From: Deltaproteobacteria bacterium
Lineage (GTDB): Bacteria > Myxococcota_A > UBA9160 > SZUA-336
Length of the DNA: 64,000 nt
Assembly: GCA_029261895.1 (NCBI GenBank)
Contig: JAJDAK010000028.1
Span: 42,573 to 106,572, forward strand
Reading direction: 5' to 3'
A program made the position numbers and the translations under genes. Below, one piece after another: positions 42,793-53,450 of the stretch; position 1 is the stretch's first letter, and the number at the start of each line of letters is the position of its first letter. The notes under the pieces were generated by a model. That model had not been told where the DNA came from, did not search any database, and saw nothing but the letters and a program-made list of their open reading frames with translations.

Positions 42793-44524
42793 ATTTTGGC
42801 AATACGCCATGCAGTACCGCGGGCGTTATGTGCTGGGCCTGCTGTTGACGCTGGCTTATACCGGGTGTTTTCAGCTGATTCCGCTCTCGGTTCGCGCGGT
42901 GGTGCAGCGGATTCAAGCGCAAGCGGGGGCGTCGGCGATTCTGGATGGCACGCTGGTTTTGGTTGCGGTCGCCTGCGCGTTAGCGCTGACGCGTATCAGC
43001 TCACGAATTGTGCTCTTTCGCGCCGGACGTCATGTCGAATTTCAGCTGCGGAACGATCTCTTCGATCATCTACAACGACTGCCCCAGTCCTACTTTGCGG
43101 TGAATCGTACGGGCGACCTGATGTCACGTGCGGTCAACGATATCAACAGCGTGCGAATGTTTCTCGGCATGGGTTTGCTCAACATGGTGCAGACGCCCAT
43201 CTTGTATCTGGGTGCGATCGCGGTGATGTTCACCATCGATGCACCGCTCACCCTCTGTGTGCTCGTGCCGTATCTCTTACTCATCGGCATCGGACGTGTC
43301 TTTGGTCGACGCATGCACCAAGCCAACCTGGGAGCGCAGGAGCAATTGGGTTGGTTGTCCGCTGTGGCGCAGCAAAACGCTGCGGGTGTCCTCGTGGTCC
43401 GGGCATACGGACTCGAGTCGCGAGAAGAGGAACGTTTCGGGGTCGAAAACGACGAGCTCTACGAGCGCCAGGTTCGTTTGGCCAAGATCAATTCGTCGAT
43501 GATGCCGGTCATGACTTTCTTGCCCGCGCTTTCGATGATTCTCGTGCTGCTCGCGGGTGGTGCGCGCGTGCAGGCAGGCGCCGTCGAACAGGCGGATCTC
43601 TGGGCCTTCTACACGTATCTCTTTATGTTGGGTTTTCCGACGACGATGTTGGGCTTTGTTATTTCAATCACTCAACGCGCACGCGCGGGGATGTCGCGCC
43701 TCAATGATATTCTCAACACCGTGCCCGCGATTCGCGATCGCGCGGATCGTGTCGAAGTGCAGGACCTTGCCGGTCGCGTAGAAGTACGCGATCTCAGTTT
43801 CCGCTTTCCAGGTCGCGAAGCCGAGCCGGCACTTCGTGGGCTGAGTTTCCGGGTTGAGCCGGGACAAACCGTAGGCATCGTGGGTCCGGTGGGGGCGGGT
43901 AAGACAACGCTTGTGAGCGCGATCCCACGGCTGCTGGATATCGAGGACGATCGCGTCTTTGTCGATTCCGTTGACGTAAACCGACTGCCGTTGAATCTGC
44001 TGCGCTCCAGTATCGCGATGGTGCCCCAGGATAGTTTCCTGTTTTCGACTACGGTTCACGACAATATCGCGTTTGGCAAACCCGATGCAGAGCTGGCCGA
44101 AATTCGAGCTGCCGCCGAGCGTGCCGGAATCTGCGACGAGATTGATGCGTTCCCTAACGGTTTCGAAACGTTGGTGGGCGAACGCGGCGTGACTCTTTCC
44201 GGTGGTCAGCGTCAGCGAATCGCCCTCGCACGTGCACTGCTACTGGATCCAGCGATTTTGATTCTCGACGATAGCTTGTCGAGCGTCGATGCCGCGACCG
44301 AAGAGCGGATCCTGAAAGAACTGCGGCATGTGCGCGAGGGGCTTACCAGTTTCATCGTGGCACATCGTGTGTCAGCCGTGCGCGACGCGGATTTGATTCT
44401 TGTGCTCGAGGACGGCCTGCTTGTGGAGCAAGGTCGCCACCAGGAGCTGATTCAGCGCGACGGTTTCTATGCGCGAATTCGTCGGCAGCAGGAAATCGAA
44501 GCCGAGATCGAGTCGGATCTCTGA
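42785..44524 (+). CDS. Heterodimeric ABC exporter subunit A (degenerate Walker B)
   Basis: This 579-aa half-transporter has six helices and an ATPase domain with Walker A VGPVGAGKTTLVSAI, a canonical signature (VTLSGGQRQRIALARAL) and Walker B AILILDDSLSSVD, in which the catalytic Glu is replaced by Asp. That is the usual mark of the A-type partner in heterodimeric exporters such as TM287/288, BmrCD and MdlAB. TTG 42785 overlaps the DUF62 stop by 8 nt and has GGGG at proper distance; ATG 42809 is an alternative. It overlaps its partner gene by 1 nt. The cargo is not known. Confidence 0.9.
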   Translation: MNRFWQYAMQYRGRYVLGLLLTLAYTGCFQLIPLSVRAVVQRIQAQAGASAILDGTLVLVAVACALALTRISSRIVLFRAGRHVEFQLRNDLFDHLQRLPQSYFAVNRTGDLMSRAVNDINSVRMFLGMGLLNMVQTPILYLGAIAVMFTIDAPLTLCVLVPYLLLIGIGRVFGRRMHQANLGAQEQLGWLSAVAQQNAAGVLVVRAYGLESREEERFGVENDELYERQVRLAKINSSMMPVMTFLPALSMILVLLAGGARVQAGAVEQADLWAFYTYLFMLGFPTTMLGFVISITQRARAGMSRLNDILNTVPAIRDRADRVEVQDLAGRVEVRDLSFRFPGREAEPALRGLSFRVEPGQTVGIVGPVGAGKTTLVSAIPRLLDIEDDRVFVDSVDVNRLPLNLLRSSIAMVPQDSFLFSTTVHDNIAFGKPDAELAEIRAAAERAGICDEIDAFPNGFETLVGERGVTLSGGQRQRIALARALLLDPAILILDDSLSSVDAATEERILKELRHVREGLTSFIVAHRVSAVRDADLILVLEDGLLVEQGRHQELIQRDGFYARIRRQQEIEAEIESDL

Positions 44525-46350
44525 TGTCGATGGGGCATCATGAAGAGGAGCAGCTCGGCAAAGTCTACGATCGCGACTTGGTCCGCCGACTTTGGCCCTA
44601 TATGTGGCATCACAAGGCGATGATCGGTGCGGCGTTATTGCCGATCCCGCTGCGCCTGCCGGTTTTAGCCGCGCCAGCAGTGCTCTTCGGTGCGGGGCTC
44701 GACTACTTGGTCGGTGGCGAGGGCGCAGCGCTGGAGCGTCTACCCGATTGGCTGCCTTTGCCTGGGTTCCTGCCGATGCTCGCGGCATTGGCGCTGTTGA
44801 TGTTGTTCGCGACGACCACCTCGGCGGGATTGGAACTGCTACGCGCGATTAGTACCGCTTTACTCGGCCAGCGCGTGATGCGTGAACTGCGTCAGGATCT
44901 TTTCGCCCACGTGCAGCGCTTGCCCATGAAATTCTTCGACCACTATCCGGTGGGCCGCTTGGTCACGCGATTGAGTAACGATGTGGAGTCGCTTGGCGAG
45001 GCGTTCTCCAGCGGCATCGTAATGCTCTTCGCAGATCTGCTGCTGATGGGTTTTTTCGCGTACTTGCTGTTCCAGATCGATGTCACGCTCGCGTTGGTCT
45101 CGATGTCGATCGTGCCGGTGCTCACCATCGTTGCTGTCCTCCTGCGCTGGAAAGCACGTGAAGCCTTTCGCACCGTGCGCGTGCGCATTGCGCAGATCAA
45201 CGGTCACCTTCAGGAAACCATTTCAGGCATGAAGGTCGTACAGCTTTTCGCCCGCGAAGAGCGCAACCTGCGTGATTTTTCGAGGACCAATGCCGAGCAC
45301 CGCCGCGCTTGGTTTCGTTCGATCAACTACGAGTCCATGCTCACCGCGATCATCGAACTGGCGCAGAACCTCACGGTGGCGGCCATTCTCTGGTTCGGGG
45401 CCGGGCTTTTGGATGCGGGCACGCTCAGCCTCGGGACGCTTTTCATCTTCGTGGATTGGATGCGCCTCTTCTTCCGGCCGGTGAACGATTTGGCCGCACG
45501 CTATTCGACGATGCAATCGTCGATGGCGAGCTTTGAGCGAATTACTGAATTGATGGAAACGCCGGCCGAACCTGATGACGGGGGGCAGGGTCTGCCCGCC
45601 GGCCGCGAAGGGGAGGTCGAGTTCGACAACGTGAGCTTTGGCTACGGCAATGAGCGGGTGCTGAAAAACGTTTCGTTTCGGGTCGCGCCGGGGGAGCGTG
45701 TGGCGTTTGTGGGCGCGACCGGTGCCGGGAAAACCACGGTCTTGAAGCTCCTGCAGCGACTTTATTCGGTGACCGAAGGCACGATTCGTGTCGGCGGACG
45801 GGATATTCGTGAGATATCACGGACCGAGCTGCGGCGGCGGATGGCGTTCGTGCTTCAGGACGTATTTCTTTTCCGCGGCGGTGTGGAGGAAAATATCAGC
45901 CTTGGCCGCCCCGAAATCAGCCTCGACGACGTCAAACAGGCGGCGGCTACCGTGTATGCGGATCGCGTCATCGAGCGCTTACCTCTGGGGTACCAGGAGC
46001 CCGTGCTCGAGCAGGGGGTGAACTTCTCGGCTGGCGAGCGGCAGCTACTGGCGTTCGCCCGCGCGCTCGCACAGCGCCCGGAGATCCTGCTGCTCGATGA
46101 GGCGACCGCAAGCGTCGACACCGAAACCGAGGCATTGCTCCAGGAGGCGGTCCATCGATTGATTGCGGGTAAGACTTCAATGGTGGTGGCTCATCGGCTT
46201 TCGACCATTCAGGACGTCGATCGGATTTACGTGCTCCACCATGGCGAGATCCGGGAGGTCGGCAGCCATGAGGAATTGCTCGAACTCCGCGGGCTCTACT
46301 GGCGTCTCTACCAGATTCAATACGCCGCACAGGAGCGCCCAGCCGCCTGA
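44524..46350 (+). CDS. Heterodimeric ABC exporter subunit B (degenerate signature motif)
   Basis: This 608-aa half-transporter pairs with the preceding one. It has six helices, Walker A VGATGAGKTTVLKLL, Walker B EILLLDEATASVD with the catalytic Glu, and H-loop VVAHRLSTIQ, but its signature motif is VNFSAGERQLLAFARAL instead of LSGGQ. In the dimer this gives one complete ATP site (Glu of B with LSGGQ of A) and one degenerate site (Asp of A with FSAGE of B), as in known asymmetric exporters. The 148-nt gap after it (46351-46498) holds no gene and only a weak TTTACA. Confidence 0.9.
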   Translation: MSMGHHEEEQLGKVYDRDLVRRLWPYMWHHKAMIGAALLPIPLRLPVLAAPAVLFGAGLDYLVGGEGAALERLPDWLPLPGFLPMLAALALLMLFATTTSAGLELLRAISTALLGQRVMRELRQDLFAHVQRLPMKFFDHYPVGRLVTRLSNDVESLGEAFSSGIVMLFADLLLMGFFAYLLFQIDVTLALVSMSIVPVLTIVAVLLRWKAREAFRTVRVRIAQINGHLQETISGMKVVQLFAREERNLRDFSRTNAEHRRAWFRSINYESMLTAIIELAQNLTVAAILWFGAGLLDAGTLSLGTLFIFVDWMRLFFRPVNDLAARYSTMQSSMASFERITELMETPAEPDDGGQGLPAGREGEVEFDNVSFGYGNERVLKNVSFRVAPGERVAFVGATGAGKTTVLKLLQRLYSVTEGTIRVGGRDIREISRTELRRRMAFVLQDVFLFRGGVEENISLGRPEISLDDVKQAAATVYADRVIERLPLGYQEPVLEQGVNFSAGERQLLAFARALAQRPEILLLDEATASVDTETEALLQEAVHRLIAGKTSMVVAHRLSTIQDVDRIYVLHHGEIREVGSHEELLELRGLYWRLYQIQYAAQERPAA

Positions 46351-46498
46351 TCCGGGTGATTTTCTTGTGGCGACGAGCGTTTACATGCCAGCGTCGGGGT
46401 GCTAACTCTTTCTCAACTCAGGACTCACGGGGCGTGTCTCCAGCCATCGTCGGTCGAACTCCCCTCCGGGCCGCGCGGCAAAAGATGCAGGGGATAGT

Positions 46499-49400
46499 TT
46501 GCGAATCCGTTCGCTCGAGATTTCGGGATTCAAATCGTTTGGGGAACGTGCGGTTCTCCAATTCGGTCAGGGTATCTCTGCGATCGTGGGACCCAACGGC
46601 TGTGGAAAGTCCAACGTCGTCGATGCCATTCGCTGGGTAATGGGCGAGCAAAATCCGCGGCATCTCCGCGGTCGGTTAATGGAAGACATTATCTTTTCCG
46701 GCACCGAGATCAAGCAGCCCGTGGGTATGGCGGAAGTCGTGATGCTGCTCGACAACACCGACCGACGAGGGCCTACGGGGTTCGCAGACTTCAACGAGAT
46801 CCAGATCGCACGGCGGCTCTATCGTTCCGGCGAGAGCGAATATCTCATCAATAAGATTCCAGTGCGAATGCGTGATGTCATGGACTTCTTCCTCGATACC
46901 GGCGTCGGCACCCGCGGTTACACGATTGTCGAGCAGGGCCAGATTGCTGGAATTGTCTCGAACAAGCCGGAGGAGCGGCGGGTCATTTTCGAAGAGGCGG
47001 CTGGGATTGGAAAGTACCGGGCGCGCCGTCGTGAAACTGAAAACAAGCTGAAAAACACCGAGCAGAACCTGCTCCGCGTCACCGATATTCTTGGGGAGTT
47101 GAAGCGTCAGATCGGTTCTCTCGATCGCCAAGCCCAGAAAGCCACGCGCTACAAGAAGCTCAGTGCGAGTATCCGCGATCTGGAGCTGGTGGTCAGCCGC
47201 GAAGAGCTCAGCGCTGAAGACACCAAGGTCAGGGATGCGAAGTCTCAATTTGAGGTAGCGCGCACGCGTTCGGTGGCGTTGGACGCCCAGGTTTCGCGCG
47301 CTGAGGCTGCGGTCGCGGAAGAGCGCAAGGCCCACGTGGATCGCGAGCGCGAGCTGCAGTCGAGCAACGATCGACTCTTTGCGCTGCGCTCCGAGATTCA
47401 AGCCCTGCAGAGCCGCATCGAATACGAGCGCCGCGAACGCGAGGGCTTGCAGCGCTTGATGGATGAGCGCGATGTAGAAATCAAGTCGCTGGAAGAACAG
47501 GCTGACGCGCATACCTCATCGCTCAACAGCTTAGTCGAAGAGCTCAGCTGTTTGACGGAGCGCCTCCAGACCGAAGAGGTATCGTTGCGTGAGCGCGAGC
47601 AGGCGCTGCAGCAGCAGACCGAAGCGCTTGCAAGTCTGCAGGGGCGCCGCGAGGCCGCACAGGCGCGGATCATGAGCTGTTCGACTGAAGTCGGCACACT
47701 CGAGAGTCGCATCGAGTCATTCGATGAGCGGCACCAGGAGCTCGAACAATCGGCGCGGAAGAACGATGAACGACTTGAAGCTCGGAGTCTTGAAGTCGAG
47801 AGTTTTCAGCGTGAGGAAATCGGACTCGGGGACCGGCTACGTCAATCCATGTCCGACCAAGACGAGCTGGGTCGGCGCCTTGCCGATGTGATTCGAGCGC
47901 ATCAAGACGCGGTCGAGATGCAACAGAATTTACAGGTGCAGTTGGCGTCGACGCGCGAGACTGTGCAACAGATTGTCGCGCGATATGATTTGCTGGAGGA
48001 AGCGGAGCGCGAGGAAAGCGAGCGGGTCGCCGAAACCCTTGAACGGCTTCCCGATGCTCAGCGTCGTGTCTTGAAGGGGCGGGTCGCGGATGTGCTCCGA
48101 ATTGAAGACGGTCTTGAGGCCGCGCTCGAAGCCGTACTCGGGCCAGTGGTGGATGCGGTCATCGCGTCAGATGCGGACGGCGCGCTCCAGCTCTTGGATT
48201 GGTTCAAGCGTTCGGTTTCCGCTCGCGCCACGGTTCTACCGCTCGATGGTGGCGACGTTCGACCTCGATCGGGCTTTGTTCCTTTGGGTGAACCACTGCT
48301 GCGATACGTTCATTCCAAACCACCGTTCGAAGGGGTCGCCGCGCGATTGTTGAGCGATGTGTATCTGGTCGACTCTCTCGACGAGGCGGTAAAGCGCTTC
48401 TCCTCCTCAGATACCAACGCGGTTTTCGTTACGCGCGAAGGTGAACTACTAGATCGCATGGGCGTGCTCACTGGCGGTGCGGGTGCACCTGCGGGCGCGG
48501 TCGCGCGCGCGGCCGAGCTACGACGTCTCGGCGGTGAGCGCACGACGTTGCTCGCGGAGGTCGATCGGCTGGAACAGATGGTCGCGACGCAGATCGGTCG
48601 CGCGAAAGAACTGGATCGCGAAACGGAAAACACGCGCAACCGTCGCCATACCGCGGAACTTGCCGTTGTAAATGTCGAGAAAGATCTCGAGCGTGTGCGC
48701 GAACGGGGCAAAGAGGCAGCGGAATTTCTGGAAGAGCACCGCTCGGGGAAAGAAAAGATTTCAGGACAACTCCAAGTCTTGCAGCAGGATCGTGGCCAGG
48801 CGGCGGAGCGACTGCAGGCCCTCATCACTGAGCGATCGACCGCCGAAACCGAGCGCGATCAACTCGCTACGGAGATTGGCTCGCTCTCGCGTGATGTCGA
48901 GCGCCTGGAGAAGCAGGTGGTTCAAGATCGCATTCGGCTTGCCGAGCAGGGAGCGCGCCGCGATCAACTCGTCGAATCTCGGAATCGTGTGCAGACGTCA
49001 CTGACCGATGCGAACGATTGGCTCACGCGCCGACGTGAAGAAGTTCGGACCGCCCGTGAGCGTTGTGAGGAATTGGAAACTTCGGCCACCGAGGCGATGT
49101 CGGCCTTGACGGCGAAGACGCGCGATGAAGATCAGTTTCGTGAAGCTCAGGAAGCATTGCGCGAAGCCTACAATTCAAGCGGTCAACGCTTGGAAACGAC
49201 GGAATCCGAGAGTCGGACGGCAATTCAGGAGCGTGAAGCGCTGCGCGAGGATTTGGCGCGTACTGAGATGGCGTTGCATGAGGCGCAAATGCGCCGCGAG
49301 CAGTTGATCGAACGCATCGACGAGCGTTACGGGCTCAATCTGGCCGAGTACGAACCGCCAGCGGAAGCGCTGGAAGGCGATCCGAAAGAGCGCGCACGCG

Positions 49401-50029
49401 AGCTTGAAAAATTACGCAGCAGTTTGCGCTCGCTGGGTGAAGTGAACTTGGGGGCGTTGGAAGAGTACGAAGAAGTCAGCGAGCGTTTTCGCTACCTCGG
49501 CGAGCAGAAAGCCGATCTCGAACTTTCGATCGAACGTTTGCGGAATGCCATCGGTCGCATCAATCGCACCAGCCGTACGCGGTTTCGCGAAACCTTTGAG
49601 GCGGTCAATGAAGAATTCAAACGCCTCTTCCCGAAGATGTTCAAGGGTGGCAAGGCGCATCTGAGTTTGACCGAGGCGGAAGACGTACTCGACTCGGGTA
49701 TTGAAATCACCGCACAGCCACCCGGAAAGAAATTGCAGAACGTGAACCTGCTCTCCGGCGGTGAGAAGTCGCTGACCGCGCTCGCACTTTTGACCGCGGT
49801 CTTTACCGTGAAGCCGTCGCCATTTTTCTTGCTCGACGAAGTCGATGCTGCGCTGGATGATGCGAACGTCGGCCGCTTCAACGAAATGTTGAAGGAGATG
49901 TCGAAGACTTCTCAGTTCCTTGTGATCACGCATAACAAGGGCACGATCGAGATTTCCGATACGCTCTACGGCGTAACCATGCAACGCCCCGGTGTTTCGA
50001 CACTCGTCACCGTCGACTTGAAGCAGTAG
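46499..50029 (+). CDS. smc: Chromosome segregation protein SMC
   Basis: This condensin ATPase of 1176 residues has the N-terminal ATPase half with Walker A GPNGCGKS (31-38), the first coiled-coil arm, a hinge (about residues 520-675, containing GRVADVLRIEDGLEAALEAV and RMGVLTGGAGAP), the second arm and the C-terminal half with signature NLLSGGEKSLTALALL and Walker B FFLLDEVDAALDD. The length is typical of bacterial SMC. TTG 46499 is supported by AGGGGA (46489-46494) and gives the family start IRSLEISGFKSFGE. ftsY follows 11 nt downstream, as in several other bacteria. scpA and scpB are not in the window. Confidence 0.97.
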   Translation: MRIRSLEISGFKSFGERAVLQFGQGISAIVGPNGCGKSNVVDAIRWVMGEQNPRHLRGRLMEDIIFSGTEIKQPVGMAEVVMLLDNTDRRGPTGFADFNEIQIARRLYRSGESEYLINKIPVRMRDVMDFFLDTGVGTRGYTIVEQGQIAGIVSNKPEERRVIFEEAAGIGKYRARRRETENKLKNTEQNLLRVTDILGELKRQIGSLDRQAQKATRYKKLSASIRDLELVVSREELSAEDTKVRDAKSQFEVARTRSVALDAQVSRAEAAVAEERKAHVDRERELQSSNDRLFALRSEIQALQSRIEYERREREGLQRLMDERDVEIKSLEEQADAHTSSLNSLVEELSCLTERLQTEEVSLREREQALQQQTEALASLQGRREAAQARIMSCSTEVGTLESRIESFDERHQELEQSARKNDERLEARSLEVESFQREEIGLGDRLRQSMSDQDELGRRLADVIRAHQDAVEMQQNLQVQLASTRETVQQIVARYDLLEEAEREESERVAETLERLPDAQRRVLKGRVADVLRIEDGLEAALEAVLGPVVDAVIASDADGALQLLDWFKRSVSARATVLPLDGGDVRPRSGFVPLGEPLLRYVHSKPPFEGVAARLLSDVYLVDSLDEAVKRFSSSDTNAVFVTREGELLDRMGVLTGGAGAPAGAVARAAELRRLGGERTTLLAEVDRLEQMVATQIGRAKELDRETENTRNRRHTAELAVVNVEKDLERVRERGKEAAEFLEEHRSGKEKISGQLQVLQQDRGQAAERLQALITERSTAETERDQLATEIGSLSRDVERLEKQVVQDRIRLAEQGARRDQLVESRNRVQTSLTDANDWLTRRREEVRTARERCEELETSATEAMSALTAKTRDEDQFREAQEALREAYNSSGQRLETTESESRTAIQEREALREDLARTEMALHEAQMRREQLIERIDERYGLNLAEYEPPAEALEGDPKERARELEKLRSSLRSLGEVNLGALEEYEEVSERFRYLGEQKADLELSIERLRNAIGRINRTSRTRFRETFEAVNEEFKRLFPKMFKGGKAHLSLTEAEDVLDSGIEITAQPPGKKLQNVNLLSGGEKSLTALALLTAVFTVKPSPFFLLDEVDAALDDANVGRFNEMLKEMSKTSQFLVITHNKGTIEISDTLYGVTMQRPGVSTLVTVDLKQ

Positions 50030-50040
50030 AATCCGCGTCT

Positions 50041-51246
50041 ATGCAGATTTGGGAGATCCAGGGCTGGATTGAGCCATTGTTGCTCGGTGTTGTCGCGGTC
50101 GGTGGGTTGGGTGGACTTGCCGCACTACTGATCGCGTTGCCGAGAGCCCGCCGCGAAACCCAGCGGCTTCTTGACGCGCAAGCCACCCCGACCCCCGAGT
50201 CCACTGTCAGTATACCGCGTGGTCGCGCGTCGGCGGAAGCTCATATTGCACGTGGTCCCGAGTCTGCCGCCAGAGTAGCTCCTAGTCCCGCGTCGGCTTT
50301 GCCGACGCCAGCGAAGCCGACACCAACACCAACGCCGGATATTCGAAGTGGTCTGAGGCGAAGTCGATCCGCGCTTTGGGGACGCCTCGAAGACCTGTTC
50401 AGTCGGCGTAACACGCTGGACGCATCCACACTCAGCGAGATCGAGGAAATCCTTTTTGCCGCAGATCTTGGTGTGAAAACCGCAGACGATTTACTCGAAG
50501 CAGCGAAACAGGCAGGTTCGACCGACGCGGTTCATGCCGCGCTCGAAGCGCGTGCGCTTGAAATTCTATCAGGTGTTTCGACGCCGCCCGAAGCGGACGT
50601 AAGCGGCCCTAAAATCGTGTTGATCGTGGGCGTGAATGGCTCAGGGAAGACGACATCGATTGGCAAGCTCGCCGCACGTCATATCGCCGCTGGCAAGAAC
50701 GTGTTGTTGGCAGCCGCGGATACCTTTCGCGCGGCTGCGATCGATCAATTGGGGATTTGGGCCGAACGTGTGAACGCAGAAATTGTTAAGGGCAGCCCGG
50801 GTGGCGACCCAGCTGCGGTCGCGTTCGATGCGGTAAAAGCCGCCCAGTCGCGCGACGTGGACGTGGTCTTGATCGATACGGCGGGGCGGTTGCAAACGCA
50901 GGGTAATCTGATGGATGAGCTCGGTAAGATTGCACGAACGGTGAAGAAATTGGTTCCCGATGCGCCCCATGAGGTGCTGCTCGTTTTGGACGGCAACACC
51001 GGCCAGAACGCGATTCGTCAGGCACAGGAATTTTCGCGGCAGGTTGATGTGACGGGCATCGTGTTGTCCAAGCTCGATGGCACCGCGAAAGGTGGTGTCG
51101 TGCTTGGCATCGCACAGGAAGTTGGAATTCCCGTGCGCTTTGTTGGTGTGGGGGAGGGAGTCGAAGACCTAATCGACTTCGAGCCGGGCGCATTTGTGCG
51201 CGCGCTCTTTGATCGGGATGGACACGGGGCGCCCGAGTACGCATAG
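50041..51246 (+). CDS. ftsY: Signal recognition particle receptor FtsY
   Basis: FtsY docks the SRP-ribosome complex at the inner membrane. The 401-aa protein has an N-terminal hydrophobic segment (PLLLGVVAVGGLGGLAALLI), a Pro/Thr-rich linker (including TPAKPTPTPTPD), and the NG GTPase domain with GVNGSGKTTSIGKLA, DTAGRLQTQ and LDGTAKGG. A true N-terminal membrane helix is known in some lineages, in contrast to the acidic A-domain of E. coli FtsY. ATG 50041 is 11 nt after smc. The gene is complete. Confidence 0.95.
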   Translation: MQIWEIQGWIEPLLLGVVAVGGLGGLAALLIALPRARRETQRLLDAQATPTPESTVSIPRGRASAEAHIARGPESAARVAPSPASALPTPAKPTPTPTPDIRSGLRRSRSALWGRLEDLFSRRNTLDASTLSEIEEILFAADLGVKTADDLLEAAKQAGSTDAVHAALEARALEILSGVSTPPEADVSGPKIVLIVGVNGSGKTTSIGKLAARHIAAGKNVLLAAADTFRAAAIDQLGIWAERVNAEIVKGSPGGDPAAVAFDAVKAAQSRDVDVVLIDTAGRLQTQGNLMDELGKIARTVKKLVPDAPHEVLLVLDGNTGQNAIRQAQEFSRQVDVTGIVLSKLDGTAKGGVVLGIAQEVGIPVRFVGVGEGVEDLIDFEPGAFVRALFDRDGHGAPEYA

Positions 51247-51253
51247 TTGAGTG

Positions 51254-52753
51254 ATGTACGTCCTGGCGTTAGATCAAGGCACAACGAGTTCACGCGCGAT
51301 CGTCTTTGACGCATCGGGCCGCATCGTCTCCAGTCAAGCCCACGAATTTACGCAACACTTCCCAAAGCCCGGATGGGTGGAACACGATCCGAACGAGATT
51401 TGGGATACCCAACTTCGGGCCACACGTGAAGCGGTTCAGCAGGCTGAAATCGGCTTCGACCAAATCGAAGCCATTGGCATTACCAACCAACGTGAGACCA
51501 CTGTGGTTTGGGATCGAAGCACGGGAGAGCCCGTGTATCGCGCGATCGTTTGGCAATCGCGTCAGACGGTTTCAATCTGCGAGGATTTGAAGGCGCGTGG
51601 CCTCGAGCCGATGATTCGCGAACGTACCGGACTCGTGGTCGACGCGTACTTTTCGGGTACGAAGATCAAATGGATTTTGGATCAGGTGCCGGGGGCTCGC
51701 GAACGCGCGCAACGTGGTGAGCTCATGTTCGGCACGATTGACACGTGGTTGATCTATAAACTCACGGGCGGACGCATTCATGCGACGGATTACAGCAATG
51801 CGTCGCGCACCTTGCTCTACGATCTTCGAAAGCTCAGTTGGGACTCCGATCTGCTGGAAGCGTTAGACGTTCCTGCGGCGGTTCTGCCGGAAGTCCGGGA
51901 TTCGAGCGGAGACTTTGGCGCGACAGAGGCGTCGCTCTTCGATGGCACATCGATTCCCATTCGTGGCGTCGCTGGAGATCAACAGGCTGCGCTCTTTGGG
52001 CAGGCGTGTTTCACCCCGGGTAGTACGAAGAACACCTACGGTACGGGCTGTTTCATTCTGATGAACACCGGTGCCGAACCGAAGACTTCGAACAACGGCC
52101 TCCTGACCACGATTGCCTGGGGGATCGATGGGAAAGTCGAGTATGCGCTTGAGGGGTCTATTTTCGTCGGGGGCGCGGCCGTGCAATGGCTTCGCGACCA
52201 ATTGGGTTTGGTCAAAGACGCTGCCGAGACCGAAGCCATCGCGAGATCCGTTGAAAGTTCTGCCGGCGTGTACCTGGTTCCCGCGTTCACTGGATTGGGC
52301 GCGCCGTATTGGGACCCCAACGCGCGTGGCACGCTCGTGGGTCTGACGCGTGGAACGAATCGAGCGCATCTGATCCGTGCGACGCTGGAATCGATCGCAT
52401 TCCAAAGCGTCGACGTGATGCGCTGCTTGGAGCAGGACACGGGTTTGGCCGCGCATGAGCTTCAGGTTGATGGCGGTGCGACGGCGAATGATTTCTTGAT
52501 GCAATTTCAAGCGGACATACTAGGCGTAACGGTTCGCCGGCCGGAGGTACTCGAAACAACGGCGCTTGGCGCTGCATACCTGGCCGGCTTAGCGGTCGGC
52601 GTGTGGAATAGCCGCGAAGAGATCGCCAAGAACTGGAATGAAGATCGTCGCTTTGAACCATCGATCGACGTAGCGACCCGAGAGAAACTCTACGCGGGTT
52701 GGGTGAGAGCTGTCGAGCGGTCGCGCGGTTGGGCGATTGATGAGCCTGCTTAA
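51254..52753 (+). CDS. glpK: Glycerol kinase
   Basis: GlpK phosphorylates glycerol to glycerol-3-phosphate. The 499-aa FGGY-family protein has [16 protein letters not shown], the glycerol-binding [25 protein letters not shown], the ATP-side [13 protein letters not shown] and the late [21 protein letters not shown] 51254 is chosen over GTG 51251; neither has a strong ribosome-binding site. It overlaps the phosphodiesterase gene, so both products that feed glycerol-3-phosphate are made together. No glpF transporter or glpD dehydrogenase is in the window. Confidence 0.96.
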   Translation: MYVLALDQGTTSSRAIVFDASGRIVSSQAHEFTQHFPKPGWVEHDPNEIWDTQLRATREAVQQAEIGFDQIEAIGITNQRETTVVWDRSTGEPVYRAIVWQSRQTVSICEDLKARGLEPMIRERTGLVVDAYFSGTKIKWILDQVPGARERAQRGELMFGTIDTWLIYKLTGGRIHATDYSNASRTLLYDLRKLSWDSDLLEALDVPAAVLPEVRDSSGDFGATEASLFDGTSIPIRGVAGDQQAALFGQACFTPGSTKNTYGTGCFILMNTGAEPKTSNNGLLTTIAWGIDGKVEYALEGSIFVGGAAVQWLRDQLGLVKDAAETEAIARSVESSAGVYLVPAFTGLGAPYWDPNARGTLVGLTRGTNRAHLIRATLESIAFQSVDVMRCLEQDTGLAAHELQVDGGATANDFLMQFQADILGVTVRRPEVLETTALGAAYLAGLAVGVWNSREEIAKNWNEDRRFEPSIDVATREKLYAGWVRAVERSRGWAIDEPA

Positions 52754-53450
52754 TATCGCTCACCGCGGCGCGTCGTCGCATGCGCCAGAGAATACGCTTG
52801 AGGCGTTTCAGCTCGCGATTGTTCATAACGCAGATATGATCGAAACCGACTTACATCTCACGGCAGATGGTGTCGTCGTCGTCACGCACGATCCAGATGT
52901 GGGTGGCGTGGCGATTGATTCTATGGAGTTCATCGAATTTTATCGGCAGCGACCTTTCAGCCCAGCGCTAGGTCGTGTGCTGGATTCATTCGCGGATCCG
53001 ATTCCGTTTAATCTCGAGATCAAGTATCCGCGCAGTGGTTACTACGATGGTATCGAAGCGGCCGTGCTCGATAGTGTGCGCAAGCATGGTGTTTTATCGA
53101 AAACGTTGTTTTCTTCGTTTCGTCTGCCGGTACTCCAACGCCTGCGTGAACTGGAATCGACTGCGCGGATCGGCGCTCTCATTGAAGGCGGCCTTGGTGT
53201 GGATGATGTGCGTATGCGTGTTGATGTATTGCGCGCGGAAGCGGTACACGTTGCACTATCGTGGTGTAGGGAAGATCGTGTCGCCGAGCTTCATGCGCTT
53301 GGTGTGAAGGTCTATGTTTTTACGGTGGATCGTTGGGAGGATCAGCGACGGTTGATCGAGTGGGGGGTCGACGGAATCTTTACCAACGATCCGGGTGCGC
53401 TCAATACGCGTTTGGGTCGCGAAAGCTCCGCAGAAACGTCAACGCAATAA
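52740..53450 (+). CDS. Glycerophosphodiester phosphodiesterase
   Basis: This 236-aa TIM-barrel enzyme hydrolyses glycerophosphodiesters to glycerol-3-phosphate and an alcohol. Its active-site pattern is complete: [19 protein letters not shown], the metal-binding [18 protein letters not shown], and [10 protein letters not shown]. No signal peptide is seen, so it is the cytoplasmic UgpQ type rather than periplasmic GlpQ. ATG 52740 lies inside glpK (14-nt overlap). Its last 50 nt overlap the convergent sugar transferase gene. Confidence 0.93.
   Translation: MSLLNIAHRGASSHAPENTLEAFQLAIVHNADMIETDLHLTADGVVVVTHDPDVGGVAIDSMEFIEFYRQRPFSPALGRVLDSFADPIPFNLEIKYPRSGYYDGIEAAVLDSVRKHGVLSKTLFSSFRLPVLQRLRELESTARIGALIEGGLGVDDVRMRVDVLRAEAVHVALSWCREDRVAELHALGVKVYVFTVDRWEDQRRLIEWGVDGIFTNDPGALNTRLGRESSAETSTQ

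Noticed and set aside
37789..46350. Anti-phage or toxin-antitoxin system among the ABC, FAD and SMC genes
   Set aside because: SMC is the full-length chromosomal protein beside ftsY, the ABC genes are exporters, and no nuclease, toxin pair or CRISPR repeat was seen.
46381..46410. Promoter for smc (TTTACA with 17-nt spacer)
   Set aside because: The -35 box is good, but the -10 position (TAACTC) matches only two consensus bases.
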